Of a DNA stretch of 25,775 nucleotides, positions 1 through 7,565 are shown piece after piece (position 1 is the first letter of the stretch; each line of letters opens with the position of its first letter). The notes beneath the pieces are model-generated. The model made no database searches. It saw only the letters and a list, made by a program, of their open reading frames with translations, and had not been told where the DNA came from. Position numbers and translations under genes: made by a program. The stretch is from an uncultured Acetatifactor sp. GTDB lineage: Bacteria > Bacillota > Clostridia > Lachnospirales > Lachnospiraceae. The stretch lies in contig CAJTSY010000022.1 in NCBI GenBank assembly GCA_910578995.1, positions 10,713-36,487 of the forward strand, read 5' to 3'.

Positions 1-1
1 T

Positions 2-763
2 GTCAAAAACCAGGTACATGAGCTGTGGCTGAGGCTGGAGGATGAAAAGGCGGAGTTGGAGGCGGACAGGCAGCAGCTGGAAGCGGACAGGCAGCAGCTG
101 GAGGCGGACAGGCAGCAGCTGGAGGCGGACAGGCAGGAGCTTAAGAATCAGAAGGCAAGCCTGGACAGCATGATGGCCAGGAAGAAACAGGAATCAGCCA
201 ACTACGAGGCCGAGATCAAGAAGGCCAGGCAGGAAGCGGCAGTGGCGAAAAAGCTCCTGCAGCAGGATAAGGCAAATCTGGCCAAGGCCCAGGCGGCGCA
301 GAACAATGCGGGTTCGGGCGGCGGCGGGGGAGGTTCCTCGGGCTCCGGAAGCGGCAGCACGTCTTCTGGCAGCGCATCTTCCGCGGTGACAAATTCTTCC
401 GGCAGCGCCACGGGAAAGCAGATTGCCCAGTACGCGCTGCAGTTTGTAGGCAATCCCTATGTGTCAGGGGGAACGAGCCTGACCAACGGGGCGGACTGCT
501 CCGGTTTTACCTACAGGGTGTACAGTGATTTTGGATATTCCATTTCCAGGACCTCCTATCAGCAGAGAAACAACGGAACAGGCGTCAGTTACAGTGAGGC
601 TCAGCCGGGGGATATCATCTGCTATGAGGGGCATGTGGGACTGTATATCGGGGACGGCCTGATCGTGCACGCAAGCAACAGCAGACCTTATCCCAGCGGT
701 GGGATCAAGGTGAGCCAGGCCCAGTACAGAACCATCCTTGGCGTGCGGAGAATTGTGAATTAA
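2..763 (+). CDS. NlpC/P60 peptidoglycan hydrolase, 5'-truncated
   Basis: This is the 3' part of a cell-wall hydrolase gene; the frame is open from the window edge, so the true start lies upstream (a TTG at 56 is only internal). About 253 residues are visible. The first ~100 are charged coiled coil, including a tandem EADRQQL heptad, followed by a Gly/Ser linker rich in GSGGGG and SSGSGSG. The C-terminal ~115 residues are an NlpC/P60 domain with the catalytic Cys in ADCSGF, the His in GHVGLYIG and a third polar position at IVHASN. The family cleaves the D-Glu/diamino-acid bond of peptidoglycan stems outside the membrane. The architecture (coiled coil, flexible linker, NlpC) matches secreted Firmicutes hydrolases; a signal peptide is expected upstream but not visible. 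Confidence 0.9.
   Translation, partial: VKNQVHELWLRLEDEKAELEADRQQLEADRQQLEADRQQLEADRQELKNQKASLDSMMARKKQESANYEAEIKKARQEAAVAKKLLQQDKANLAKAQAAQNNAGSGGGGGGSSGSGSGSTSSGSASSAVTNSSGSATGKQIAQYALQFVGNPYVSGGTSLTNGADCSGFTYRVYSDFGYSISRTSYQQRNNGTGVSYSEAQPGDIICYEGHVGLYIGDGLIVHASNSRPYPSGGIKVSQAQYRTILGVRRIVN
59..142 (+). repeat. 21-bp tandem repeat encoding EADRQQL heptads
   Basis: About three and a half to four consecutive 21-bp units (gaggcggacaggcagcagctg with one A/G change) encode EADRQQL heptads inside the coiled coil of the hydrolase, the last unit reading EADRQEL. The heptad length keeps coiled-coil register, so unit gain or loss would change stalk length without a frameshift. Confidence 0.85.
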
Positions 764-769
764 GATACG

Positions 770-812
770 GCCCACAAAACAGGCGGGGGTAGTTGCCGCC
801 TATATTGTGGGC
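770..812 (+). terminator. Hairpin after the hydrolase gene, possible terminator
   Basis: The arms gcccacaa (770-777) and ttgtgggc (805-812) pair perfectly, with an inner ggcgg/ccgcc pairing. It sits 6 bp past the stop codon at 763. The downstream sequence (atttgctatata) is only weakly T-rich, so it may be a terminator with a poor U tract or simply a stabilising 3' hairpin. Confidence 0.5.
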
Positions 813-888
813 ATTTGCTATATACTCATGGAAGAAATCATTTGCCAGCATTGACATAAAAATATTGACGAAATGAGGTTTTGGGGCA

Positions 889-2250
889 TTGAAGATTATT
901 ATTGCCGGCAATGGCAAGGTTGGGGCTGCGCTTACCAGCCAGCTGTCCGCCGAGGGCGACGAATTGACGCTGATTGATTCCAATCTGAAGGTGCTTGAAT
1001 CCAGTGAGGAACGTTTTGACATTATGGTAGTGGAGGGAAACTGCGCCTCCATGAGCGTACTGCAGCAGGCGGGGGTAAGGGAGGCTGACCTGCTGATTGC
1101 TATGGCAGGGGCGGATGAGGTGAATCTGCTCTGCTGTATGACGGCCCATGCCATGAATGCCAGAATCCACACCATTGCCAGGGTGTGCAATCCGGAATAT
1201 ACGGATCAGATCTATACCCTGCGGGATATGTTCGGGCTTTCCATGACAGTGAACCCGGAAAGGCAGGCTGCCATCGAGATTGAGCGACTCCTGAAGTATC
1301 CGGGATTCCTGAAGCGGGATACTTTTACAAAGGGCCGTGTGGAAATCGTGGAGCTGCGGATTGACGGAAAGAGCAAACTCTGTAATGTGGCGCTGAATGA
1401 GATGTACAATATTGTCAAGTGTAAGATACTGGTGTGTGCGGTTCTGCGAAACGGAAAAGCAGTGGCGCCGGGCGGAAATTTTGTCCTCCGGGAAGGGGAT
1501 CGTATTTTCGTAACCGCATTTACGAATACACTGACGATTCTGCTGAAAAACCTGGGTATTATCACCCACAAAACAAAACGTGTGATTATGTGCGGTGGCG
1601 GACGTGTCAGCTATTATCTGGCGAAGCAGCTGGAAAACAGCAGTATCGGGGTACAGATTATCGAGAAGGATCCCAACCGGTGTACACAGCTGGCGGCACA
1701 GCTTCCCTCGGCCTGTATTATCCAGGGGGATGCCACGAACCAGCTTCTGTTGGAGAGCGAGGGAATTTCCAGCTGTGACGCCCTGGTGAGTACCACGGGC
1801 CTGGACGAGCTGAATATGATCATATCCCTTTACGGCGCGAGCTGTAAGGTTCCCCAGGTCATCACCAAACTGGGACACATTGAGAACACCGACATCCTTG
1901 GAAATCTGTCCCTGGACAGCGTGGTTTCCCCGAAGGAACTGTGCTGCAACACCATCGTACAGTATGTGCGTGCTATGAAAAACCAGACGGGCGCGGCACT
2001 GACGGTGCATACCATCGCGGACGGACAGGCTGAGGCCATGGAATTTTTCGTGGACGGCAAGGTAAAGCACTGCGGCGAGCACCTTAAGAATCTGAAGCTG
2101 AAAAAAGGAGTTCTTGTGGTATGTATTTCCAAGGGGGCCACAATGGAAATACCAAACGGCGAATCCTTCTTCCAGGTCGGCGATATCGTTTATATCGTAA
2201 CCGGCAAAGGCAAGAATATATATCAGCTGAATGATATCTTTGAATCATAA
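889..2250 (+). CDS. trkA: Trk potassium uptake protein TrkA, peripheral NAD-binding subunit
   Basis: This is a 453-residue cytoplasmic gating subunit of a Trk/Ktr K+ transporter, the usual length for two-module TrkA. The first Rossmann/RCK module begins MKIIIAGNGKVG (glycine motif at residues 7-12, acidic ribose ligand D30). The second starts near residue 231 with RVIMCGGGRVS and an acidic E259. Each module is followed by a RCK_C segment. The start is TTG at 889, giving the canonical N-terminus, preceded by GAGG at 875-878. trkH follows after 18 bp, so the two should be co-transcribed and work as one complex: TrkA binds NAD(H)/ATP and controls the TrkH pore. Confidence 0.95.
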   Translation: MKIIIAGNGKVGAALTSQLSAEGDELTLIDSNLKVLESSEERFDIMVVEGNCASMSVLQQAGVREADLLIAMAGADEVNLLCCMTAHAMNARIHTIARVCNPEYTDQIYTLRDMFGLSMTVNPERQAAIEIERLLKYPGFLKRDTFTKGRVEIVELRIDGKSKLCNVALNEMYNIVKCKILVCAVLRNGKAVAPGGNFVLREGDRIFVTAFTNTLTILLKNLGIITHKTKRVIMCGGGRVSYYLAKQLENSSIGVQIIEKDPNRCTQLAAQLPSACIIQGDATNQLLLESEGISSCDALVSTTGLDELNMIISLYGASCKVPQVITKLGHIENTDILGNLSLDSVVSPKELCCNTIVQYVRAMKNQTGAALTVHTIADGQAEAMEFFVDGKVKHCGEHLKNLKLKKGVLVVCISKGATMEIPNGESFFQVGDIVYIVTGKGKNIYQLNDIFES

Positions 2251-2268
2251 ATCGGTGAGAGGCTTGCT

Positions 2269-3723
2269 ATGAATTATAAAATGATGGGAAGATTCATCGG
2301 TAAAATACTGATGGTGGAAGCTGTATTTATGGTGCCGGCTATGCTGATCAGCCTTTGGGAGCGGGAATTTGCCTCCGTGAAGGCGTTCATGTGGACTTTG
2401 GCGGCTATTCTTTTTATTGTGTTGGGGCTGATGTGGCTGTGCAGGGGGTCCAAAAACAAATTTTATGCCAAGGAGGGCCTGGCCTGCGTGGGTATCAGCT
2501 GGATCGTCATGAGCCTGTTGGGATGCCTGCCTTTTTATCTTTCCGGGGAGATTCCCGGGTTTGTGGACGCTTTTTTCGAGATCGTATCCGGGTTTACCAC
2601 CACAGGGGCATCCATTCTGCCCCAGGTGGAAGGGGTTCCCAGGGGGATTCTGTATTGGAGAAGCTTCAGCCACTGGCTGGGAGGGATGGGCGTACTGGTA
2701 TTTCTGCTGGCGGTGTCCTCCATCGGGGGAGGGGATAATGGTTATACCATGCATCTGCTCCGTGCGGAGAGTCCGGGCCCCAATGTGGGAAAACTGGTAC
2801 CCAAGATGCGGAAGACGGCGGGTATCCTGTATCTGATTTATATCCTGCTGACGGTGTTGGATGTATTTTTTCTGATGCTGGGGAAGATGCCCCTGTTTGA
2901 CGCGCTCTGCACTGCCTTCGGAACCGTGGGCACAGGAGGATTCGGAATTAAAAATGACAGTATAGCCGGGTACAGCCCCTACATTCAGAATGTCTGTACG
3001 GTTTTCATGCTGTTGTGCGGAGTTAATTTTACCTGCTTTTATCTGCTGCTGATCAGGCAGGTGAGGAATGTCTTCCGGGACGAGGAGCTGCGTCTGTATC
3101 TGGCTGTAGCCGCAGGCAGCATTCTGGCCATCACGTTGAATCTGAAGGGTTTTTATGACACTTTTGGGGAGACAGTGCGCCATGCGGCGTTCCAGGTAGT
3201 GACCATTATGACCACAACAGGTTTTGCCACCACGGATTATGAACTCTGGCCCGGACTTTCCAAGGCCATACTGCTGTGCCTGATGATTATCGGGGCCAGC
3301 GCAGGCAGTACGGGGGGAGGCTTTAAGTGCGGAAGGGTGCTGTTGGTTTTAAAGAGCCTGCGCAGGAGTGTGCAGCAGATTGTGCATCCGCAGAAAGTGC
3401 AGGTGGTGCGGGTCAACGGGCAGCCCATCGGCGAGAAGGTGCTCCAGAATACCAATGCCTATCTGGCGGCTTATGCGATTCTGATCGTTGCAAGCTTCCT
3501 GCTGATCTCGGTGGACGGATTCTCCATTACTACAAATCTGTCTGCGGTTTTGGCCTGCTTTAACAATATCGGGCCGGGGTTCGAGGCGGTGGGACCTACC
3601 TGTAACTATGCGGCGTACAGTACTTTTTCCAAGCTGGTGCTGGCGCTTGACATGCTGGCGGGCAGGCTGGAGATCTTTCCCATCCTGATCCTGTGCTCCC
3701 GCACTACCTGGGCACACCGATAG
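2269..3723 (+). CDS. trkH: Trk potassium uptake protein TrkH, membrane pore subunit
   Basis: This is a 484-residue integral membrane protein built from four M1-P-M2 repeats, as in TrkH/KtrB. The four selectivity-filter loops are visible: SGFTTTGAS (107-115), GTVGTGGF (218-225), TTTGFATTD (315-323) and NNIGPGFEAVG (432-442). The ATG at 2269 follows a GAGAGG-type SD. It lies 18 bp after trkA. The last residues (CSRTTWAHR) are a little unlike the usual family ending after the conserved GRLEIFPILI, but the protein is full length. It imports K+ using the membrane potential (H+ or Na+ coupling not decidable). Confidence 0.95.
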   Translation: MNYKMMGRFIGKILMVEAVFMVPAMLISLWEREFASVKAFMWTLAAILFIVLGLMWLCRGSKNKFYAKEGLACVGISWIVMSLLGCLPFYLSGEIPGFVDAFFEIVSGFTTTGASILPQVEGVPRGILYWRSFSHWLGGMGVLVFLLAVSSIGGGDNGYTMHLLRAESPGPNVGKLVPKMRKTAGILYLIYILLTVLDVFFLMLGKMPLFDALCTAFGTVGTGGFGIKNDSIAGYSPYIQNVCTVFMLLCGVNFTCFYLLLIRQVRNVFRDEELRLYLAVAAGSILAITLNLKGFYDTFGETVRHAAFQVVTIMTTTGFATTDYELWPGLSKAILLCLMIIGASAGSTGGGFKCGRVLLVLKSLRRSVQQIVHPQKVQVVRVNGQPIGEKVLQNTNAYLAAYAILIVASFLLISVDGFSITTNLSAVLACFNNIGPGFEAVGPTCNYAAYSTFSKLVLALDMLAGRLEIFPILILCSRTTWAHR

Positions 3724-3956
3724 AGCGTTTCGGAAAATTCTTTTCTGTCATCTGCACGCCCGTGGTATTTTTGACTGTCATTCGGCCGACACAGCCCGGC
3801 AGGTCAGAGGCGGAGATATGATTATTTAGTAACCTGCAGTGAAAGAACACCAGCCATATATGCCGTACAGCTGACGGAAAGCAATTTACACGGGCTTTAG
3901 ACGGATTTGTAAATTCTGGCGGTCTTGGGAATAACAGAAAACGGAGGTCAATTATT

Positions 3957-5087
3957 ATGGTAAAATTAACACCGCCCATGGGATGGAATTCCTGGAATAC
4001 ATTTGGGGAGAATATCAATGAGCAGCTCATCTTCGAGACGGCAGACGCCATGGCGGCAGAGGGGCTGCCGCAGAAAGGCTATGAGTATCTCGTAATCGAC
4101 GATTGCTGGTCTTTAAAAGAGCGTGACAGGGAAGAGCGTCTGGTGGCGGATCCGGAGAAATTCCCCCACGGAATGAAGGCCGTGGCGGACTATGTGCATT
4201 CCAAGGGACTGAAATTCGGCATGTATTCCTGCGCGGGAAACCTGACCTGTGCCGGGTATCCGGGCAGCTTCGAGCATGAATTTATTGACGCCCGGACTTT
4301 TGCGGAGTGGGGGGTTGATTTCCTGAAGTATGATTACTGCTACCACAGCCCCATCATTCCCGGGAAATACCTGTACCGCCGGATGGGACTGGCCCTGGAA
4401 AACTGCGGCAGGGATATCCTGTTTTCCGCCTGCTCCTGGGGTGTGGACGAGACACACGAGTGGATCAAGAGCACGGCTGCTTCCATGTGGCGTTCCACGG
4501 GGGACATCTTTGACACATGGGAGTCCGTGAAGGATCTGACGAAGCAGCAGGAGAAGCTCCACCCCTACAACGGCGTGGGCTGCTTCAATGACATGGACAT
4601 GCTGATTGTGGGCATGTACGGCAAGGGGAATGTGGGGCTGAAGGGCTGCAGCGACACCCAGTACAAGACCCATTTTTCCATCTGGGCCTTTATGGGATCG
4701 CCGCTGATGATCGGCTGCGATGTCCGGGACATGAACCAGGCTACGAAGGATATCTTGGGCAATGAGGAACTGATCCGCATCAACCAGGACAGCGCCTGCC
4801 GCCAGCCGGTGAAGCTGAACGGCACCTGGGCAAACGGGGACCTCATCCTGTATTCCAGGCAGCTGGAGAACGGGGATCTCGCCATCGGACTGTTTAACTT
4901 AAGCGGGGAGAAGGCCGTGGCCCGGCTGAACCTGGATGAAGTGGGGCTGCCCTTCAGCACGGGGATGACGCTGGAGTGTAAGGACGTATGGGGAGGGGAA
5001 CCTTTCAGAGTAAAGAATTCTACGATGATCCGTGAACTTGCACCTTTTGACTGCGAAGTGCTGCGGGCGAAGGTGGTTGCCCGGTGA
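3957..5087 (+). CDS. Alpha-galactosidase, glycoside hydrolase family 27
   Basis: This is a 376-residue GH27 enzyme that removes terminal alpha-D-galactose from oligosaccharides such as melibiose or raffinose. It opens with the family signature PPMGWNSWNTFG. The catalytic nucleophile is D126 in FLKYDYC and the acid/base is D183 in WRSTGDI. The YLVIDDCW and GMYSCAG strands of the TIM barrel are present, followed by a C-terminal beta domain. No signal peptide is seen, so it acts in the cytoplasm on imported sugars. GGAGG at 3943-3947 sits 9 nt before the ATG. The 233-bp gap upstream shows no recognisable gene or clear operator. Its stop codon lies inside the first unit of a 41-bp tandem repeat. 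Confidence 0.93.
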   Translation: MVKLTPPMGWNSWNTFGENINEQLIFETADAMAAEGLPQKGYEYLVIDDCWSLKERDREERLVADPEKFPHGMKAVADYVHSKGLKFGMYSCAGNLTCAGYPGSFEHEFIDARTFAEWGVDFLKYDYCYHSPIIPGKYLYRRMGLALENCGRDILFSACSWGVDETHEWIKSTAASMWRSTGDIFDTWESVKDLTKQQEKLHPYNGVGCFNDMDMLIVGMYGKGNVGLKGCSDTQYKTHFSIWAFMGSPLMIGCDVRDMNQATKDILGNEELIRINQDSACRQPVKLNGTWANGDLILYSRQLENGDLAIGLFNLSGEKAVARLNLDEVGLPFSTGMTLECKDVWGGEPFRVKNSTMIRELAPFDCEVLRAKVVAR

Positions 5088-5236
5088 CGGGGGATGTACG
5101 GCAGGGAGACCTGGAGGTTGCCCGGTGACGGGGGATGTACGGCAGGGAGACCTGGAGGCTGCGCGGTGACGGGGGATGTACGGCAGGGAGACCTGGAGGT
5201 TGCGCGGTGAACGACGGCTGTAAGCAGGCTGGAGAG
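5076..5236 (+). repeat. 41-bp tandem repeat duplicating the end of the GH27 gene
   Basis: Three full 41-bp units (5076-5116, 5117-5157, 5158-5198) are followed by a decaying fourth that begins at 5199. Each contains ctggaggttgcccggtga, i.e. an SD-like ggagg, then GTG overlapping TGA. In the GH27 frame the unit encodes the terminal VAR-stop. After each stop an overlapping GTG opens a 14-codon frame (VTGDVRQGDLEVAR, one copy with EAAR) ending at the next TGA: 5084-5128, 5125-5169, 5166-5210. A related segment (gaggttgcgcggtgg) recurs at 5329-5343, where the GTG becomes the start of the zinc-ribbon gene. Confidence 0.9.
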
Positions 5237-5340
5237 GACTGTGTCGTAAGGCAGCCGTACAATGATGCAGGCTGTGTGATAAAGCGGCCCCAGGGTGCTG
5301 TGGGAAGCAGGGCAGAGAATACGGTGACGGAGGTTGCGCG

Positions 5341-5535
5341 GTGGATAACGGCTGTATGCAGTGCGGGAAGCTGCTTACTTATAATGAAGTGGGAGCCTAT
5401 AAAAAGTTCGTCAACCGGGGGAGCACGCAGTTTCTCTGCAAGACGTGCCTGGCCGCAAAGCTGGACGTTGCGGTGGAGGACATAGACAGGAAGATCGAGC
5501 AGTTTAAGGCGCAGGGTTGTACACTGTTTGTCTGA
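5341..5535 (+). CDS. Small CxxC zinc-ribbon protein of unknown function
   Basis: This 64-residue protein has two CxxC knuckles, CMQC near the N-terminus and CKTC about 30 residues later, giving a four-cysteine zinc ribbon, then a charged helix and a conserved-looking end, QGCTLFV. I recognise the general type from clostridial genomes but know no function. The start is GTG at 5341 with a GGAGG at 5327-5331, the same SD-GTG arrangement that is repeated upstream. An overlapping frame starting at 5207 and ending at 5485 is less convincing. Confidence 0.75.
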   Translation: MDNGCMQCGKLLTYNEVGAYKKFVNRGSTQFLCKTCLAAKLDVAVEDIDRKIEQFKAQGCTLFV

Positions 5536-5745
5536 ATGTCCGGAGACCGACTTGGCTTTCTGGCTTAGGCGCCTGAGCTGAACGGAGAAAGCTTCTGCTT
5601 TTTGGTTATCAGAAGCGTGAGTGTACAGCCAGCGGCGGCTGTTTTCTAAAGGAGTACGATGCATTTCGATTCTGTGATGCAGAACAGGAATACGGAATAT
5701 GAATGCGTTTGCAAGTAAAAAATCACGATGAAGGAGTACAGGACC

Positions 5746-6102
5746 GTGGGAAAAGATATGGTCTTTAAAAATGTAGCCAAACAGAGTCATTTTACTCTGG
5801 AAAACCAGAACGGAAAGACCGAAAACTTCCGCGATGTGGATGTCGAGGATTACCTGGCGGATATGTTTGAGGATCCGGACCAGTTCGTGATCCTGACAGC
5901 GCCCGAACCCCGGCATAAAGTGCGGTATGTCCAGGCCTGTGTGCAGGATGAGGGCATTGAGGTGGAACTGGGGATTCAGGAGGAGGGAACCAGGCTGTTC
6001 GGCAAAATATGTACGGAGGAAGAGTGCTACCGCATCTTCCTGGATTTTTATGATGGTGTCTTCGTGCCGGATATGGGCGAATATCAGCCGGTGGAATTCT
6101 GA
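5746..6102 (+). CDS. Hypothetical acidic protein
   Basis: This frame encodes about 118 residues I cannot assign to a family. It is acidic, with no membrane segment or signal peptide; the middle reads EDYLADMFEDPDQFVILTAPE and the C-terminus IFLDFYDGVFVPDMGEYQPVEF. The GTG at 5746 is preferred because GGAG at 5733-5736 sits 9 nt upstream; an ATG at 5728 in the same frame lacks a good SD, and ATG 5758 is a third option. The 5536-5745 gap before it shows no clear gene. It ends about 85 bp before the 109-bp repeats. Confidence 0.6.
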   Translation: MGKDMVFKNVAKQSHFTLENQNGKTENFRDVDVEDYLADMFEDPDQFVILTAPEPRHKVRYVQACVQDEGIEVELGIQEEGTRLFGKICTEEECYRIFLDFYDGVFVPDMGEYQPVEF

Positions 6103-6186
6103 GAACCTTCCTGTCTGCTGCCGGGACGGCACAATGCGGGGAGAACACGCACATATAACGTGAAGGGTACGCGTATAACGGAATAA

Positions 6187-6515
6187 AAAAACAGCAACCG
6201 GCCGAATCCGTGCCCAGAAGAATGACTGGCCCTGCATTTGGGACAGGAATTCTTCTGCATATCTCCGGTACGGATTGGGCCGGTTGCGGAACTGTAAAAA
6301 CAGCAACCGGCCGAATCCGTGCCCAGAAGAATGACTGGCCCTGCATTTGGGACAGGAATTCTTCTGCATATCTCCGGTACGGATTGGGCCGGTTGCGGAA
6401 CTGTAAAAACAGCAACCGGCCGAATCCGTGCCCAGAAGAATGACTGGCCCTGCATTTGGGACAGGAATTCTTCTGCATATCTCCGGTACGGATTGGGCCG
6501 GTTGCGGAACTATAA
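6187..6515 (+). repeat. Triple 109-bp palindromic element
   Basis: Three essentially identical head-to-tail copies have a 109-bp period (the motif acagcaaccggcc begins at 6191, 6300 and 6409). Each copy can fold into one long hairpin. The outer arms are caaccggccgaatccgt and its near-complement acggattgggccggttg (one mismatch). The inner arms cagaagaat and attcttctg are perfect, and the centre ctggccc/gggacag is nearly complementary. The last copy ends about 15 bp before the dehydrogenase start, so the array forms its leader. It has no target-site duplication or transposase that I can see. Confidence 0.92.
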
Positions 6516-6530
6516 ATAGGAGGAAGAAAA

Positions 6531-7298
6531 ATGGAATTATTAAAAGGCAAGGTTGCAATGGTGACAGGCGGCACAAGGGGAATCGGGTACGCCATCGTGA
6601 AACTGTACCTGGAGAACGGGGCGTATGTTGCGCTCTGCGGTTCCAGGCAGGAGACCGTGGACAAGGCCCTGGATAAGCTGAAAGCGGAGAACCCGGCGTA
6701 TGTGGAAGGAGCAAAGCCCAGGGTTATCGGGCTGTGCCCTGACCTGCAGAAGCCGGAAGAGGTGGAGAATGCTGTGGCTACGGTGAAGGAGACCTTCGGA
6801 AGACTGGATATCTGTGTGAACAATGCGGGCGTATCTGCCAGGGAAAGCCTGTACACCTACAAGCCGGAAGAGTTTGCAGGCACCATGGCCCTCAATGTCA
6901 ACGCGGTGTTTCACTGCTGCCAGGCGGCTGCCAAAGTGATGAAGGAGCAGGGAGGCGGCGTGATCCTGAATACCAGCTCCATGGTGAGTATTTATGGGCA
7001 GCCTTCGGGCGTGGCATATCCGACATCCAAGTTTGCGGTAAACGGCCTTACCAAGTCCCTGGCAAGGGAGCTAGGCAAAGACAACATCCGTGTCAATGCG
7101 GTTGCCCCCGGCGTTACCAGGACAGACATGGTGGCGGCGCTGCCTGACGAATTGATCAAACCCCTGATCGCGACCATCCCCCTGGGACGCGTGGGCGAGC
7201 CAGAGGATGTGGCCAATGCGTTCCTCTATCTGGCCAGCGACATGGCAAGCTATGTAACGGGGGTGATCCTGTCCGTGGACGGGGCCGCCAGAACCTGA
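6531..7298 (+). CDS. Short-chain dehydrogenase/reductase, BaiA/FabG-like
   Basis: This is a 255-residue classical SDR. It has the cofactor motif TGGTRGIG (12-19), NNAG (97-100), catalytic Ser150 in NTSSM, and the YPTSK pair Tyr163/Lys167, followed by the family segment RVNAVAPGVTRTDM. Residue spacing is normal and no key residue is missing. From memory the N-terminal stretch (GGTRGIG...LYLENGA), GRLDICVNNAG and the C-terminal SVDGA resemble the bile-acid 3-alpha-hydroxysteroid dehydrogenase BaiA and FabG-type reductases. The substrate (steroid, sugar or acyl chain) cannot be read from sequence. AGGAGG lies just before the ATG. The gene is alone, with a palindromic-repeat leader and a hairpin downstream. 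Confidence 0.9.
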   Translation: MELLKGKVAMVTGGTRGIGYAIVKLYLENGAYVALCGSRQETVDKALDKLKAENPAYVEGAKPRVIGLCPDLQKPEEVENAVATVKETFGRLDICVNNAGVSARESLYTYKPEEFAGTMALNVNAVFHCCQAAAKVMKEQGGGVILNTSSMVSIYGQPSGVAYPTSKFAVNGLTKSLARELGKDNIRVNAVAPGVTRTDMVAALPDELIKPLIATIPLGRVGEPEDVANAFLYLASDMASYVTGVILSVDGAART

Positions 7299-7382
7299 CG
7301 GAAATTTAAGACTTACTGTTCAGCCGTCGGTCACATGAGATAGTTTAGAATGTGCTTTGTGTGAATGAGTACGAAGCCGCAT

Positions 7383-7417
7383 GCACCAAAACGGGCTGTC
7401 TCTGCCTGTTTTGGTGC
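7383..7417 (+). terminator. Strong hairpin downstream of the dehydrogenase
   Basis: gcaccaaaacgggc (7383-7396) pairs with gcctgttttggtgc (7404-7417) over 14 positions, one G-U, with a 7-nt loop. There is no clear T run on either strand, so intrinsic termination is uncertain. The rest of the 7299-7565 gap holds only a weaker inverted repeat (ccatccg/cggatgg) and no gene I trust. Confidence 0.45.
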
Positions 7418-7565
7418 TTATGAGGTCTTCTTGTTCCAGGTAGGAGAAATAGCGGATTTCCATAAATACAACGACGAGAGGTAAGGACAGCCATCCGCCA
7501 TGCGGATCGGATGGAGAGGGCTGCCGTCAAGCGGATGAAACATTTGCAGCGGGAGGAATAAATCC

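Noticed and set aside
838..2082. Large minus-strand frame opposite trkA
   Set aside because: It is antisense to a clear TrkA; composition is typical of a shadow frame. The same applies to the large frames opposite trkH, GH27 and the ABC genes.
5135..5485. Long frame across the 41-bp repeats and over the zinc-ribbon gene
   Set aside because: Its first part is repeat translated in a shifted frame and its second part is the antisense-free +1 shadow of the CxxC gene, with low-complexity, unfamily-like residues. The part from GTG 5207 remains conceivable but has no recognisable similarity.
6187..6515. CRISPR array
   Set aside because: The units are 109 bp, contiguous and identical, with no unique spacers and no cas genes.
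5792..6856. Minus-strand frames rich in RNRPNPYRRYAEEF-type repeats
   Set aside because: They are translations of the 109-bp palindromic units and of the antisense of neighbouring genes; the repetition is nucleotide-level.
7345..7530. Small minus-strand frame between the dehydrogenase and the ATPase
   Set aside because: It spans a hairpin, has no SD and shows no protein-like pattern.
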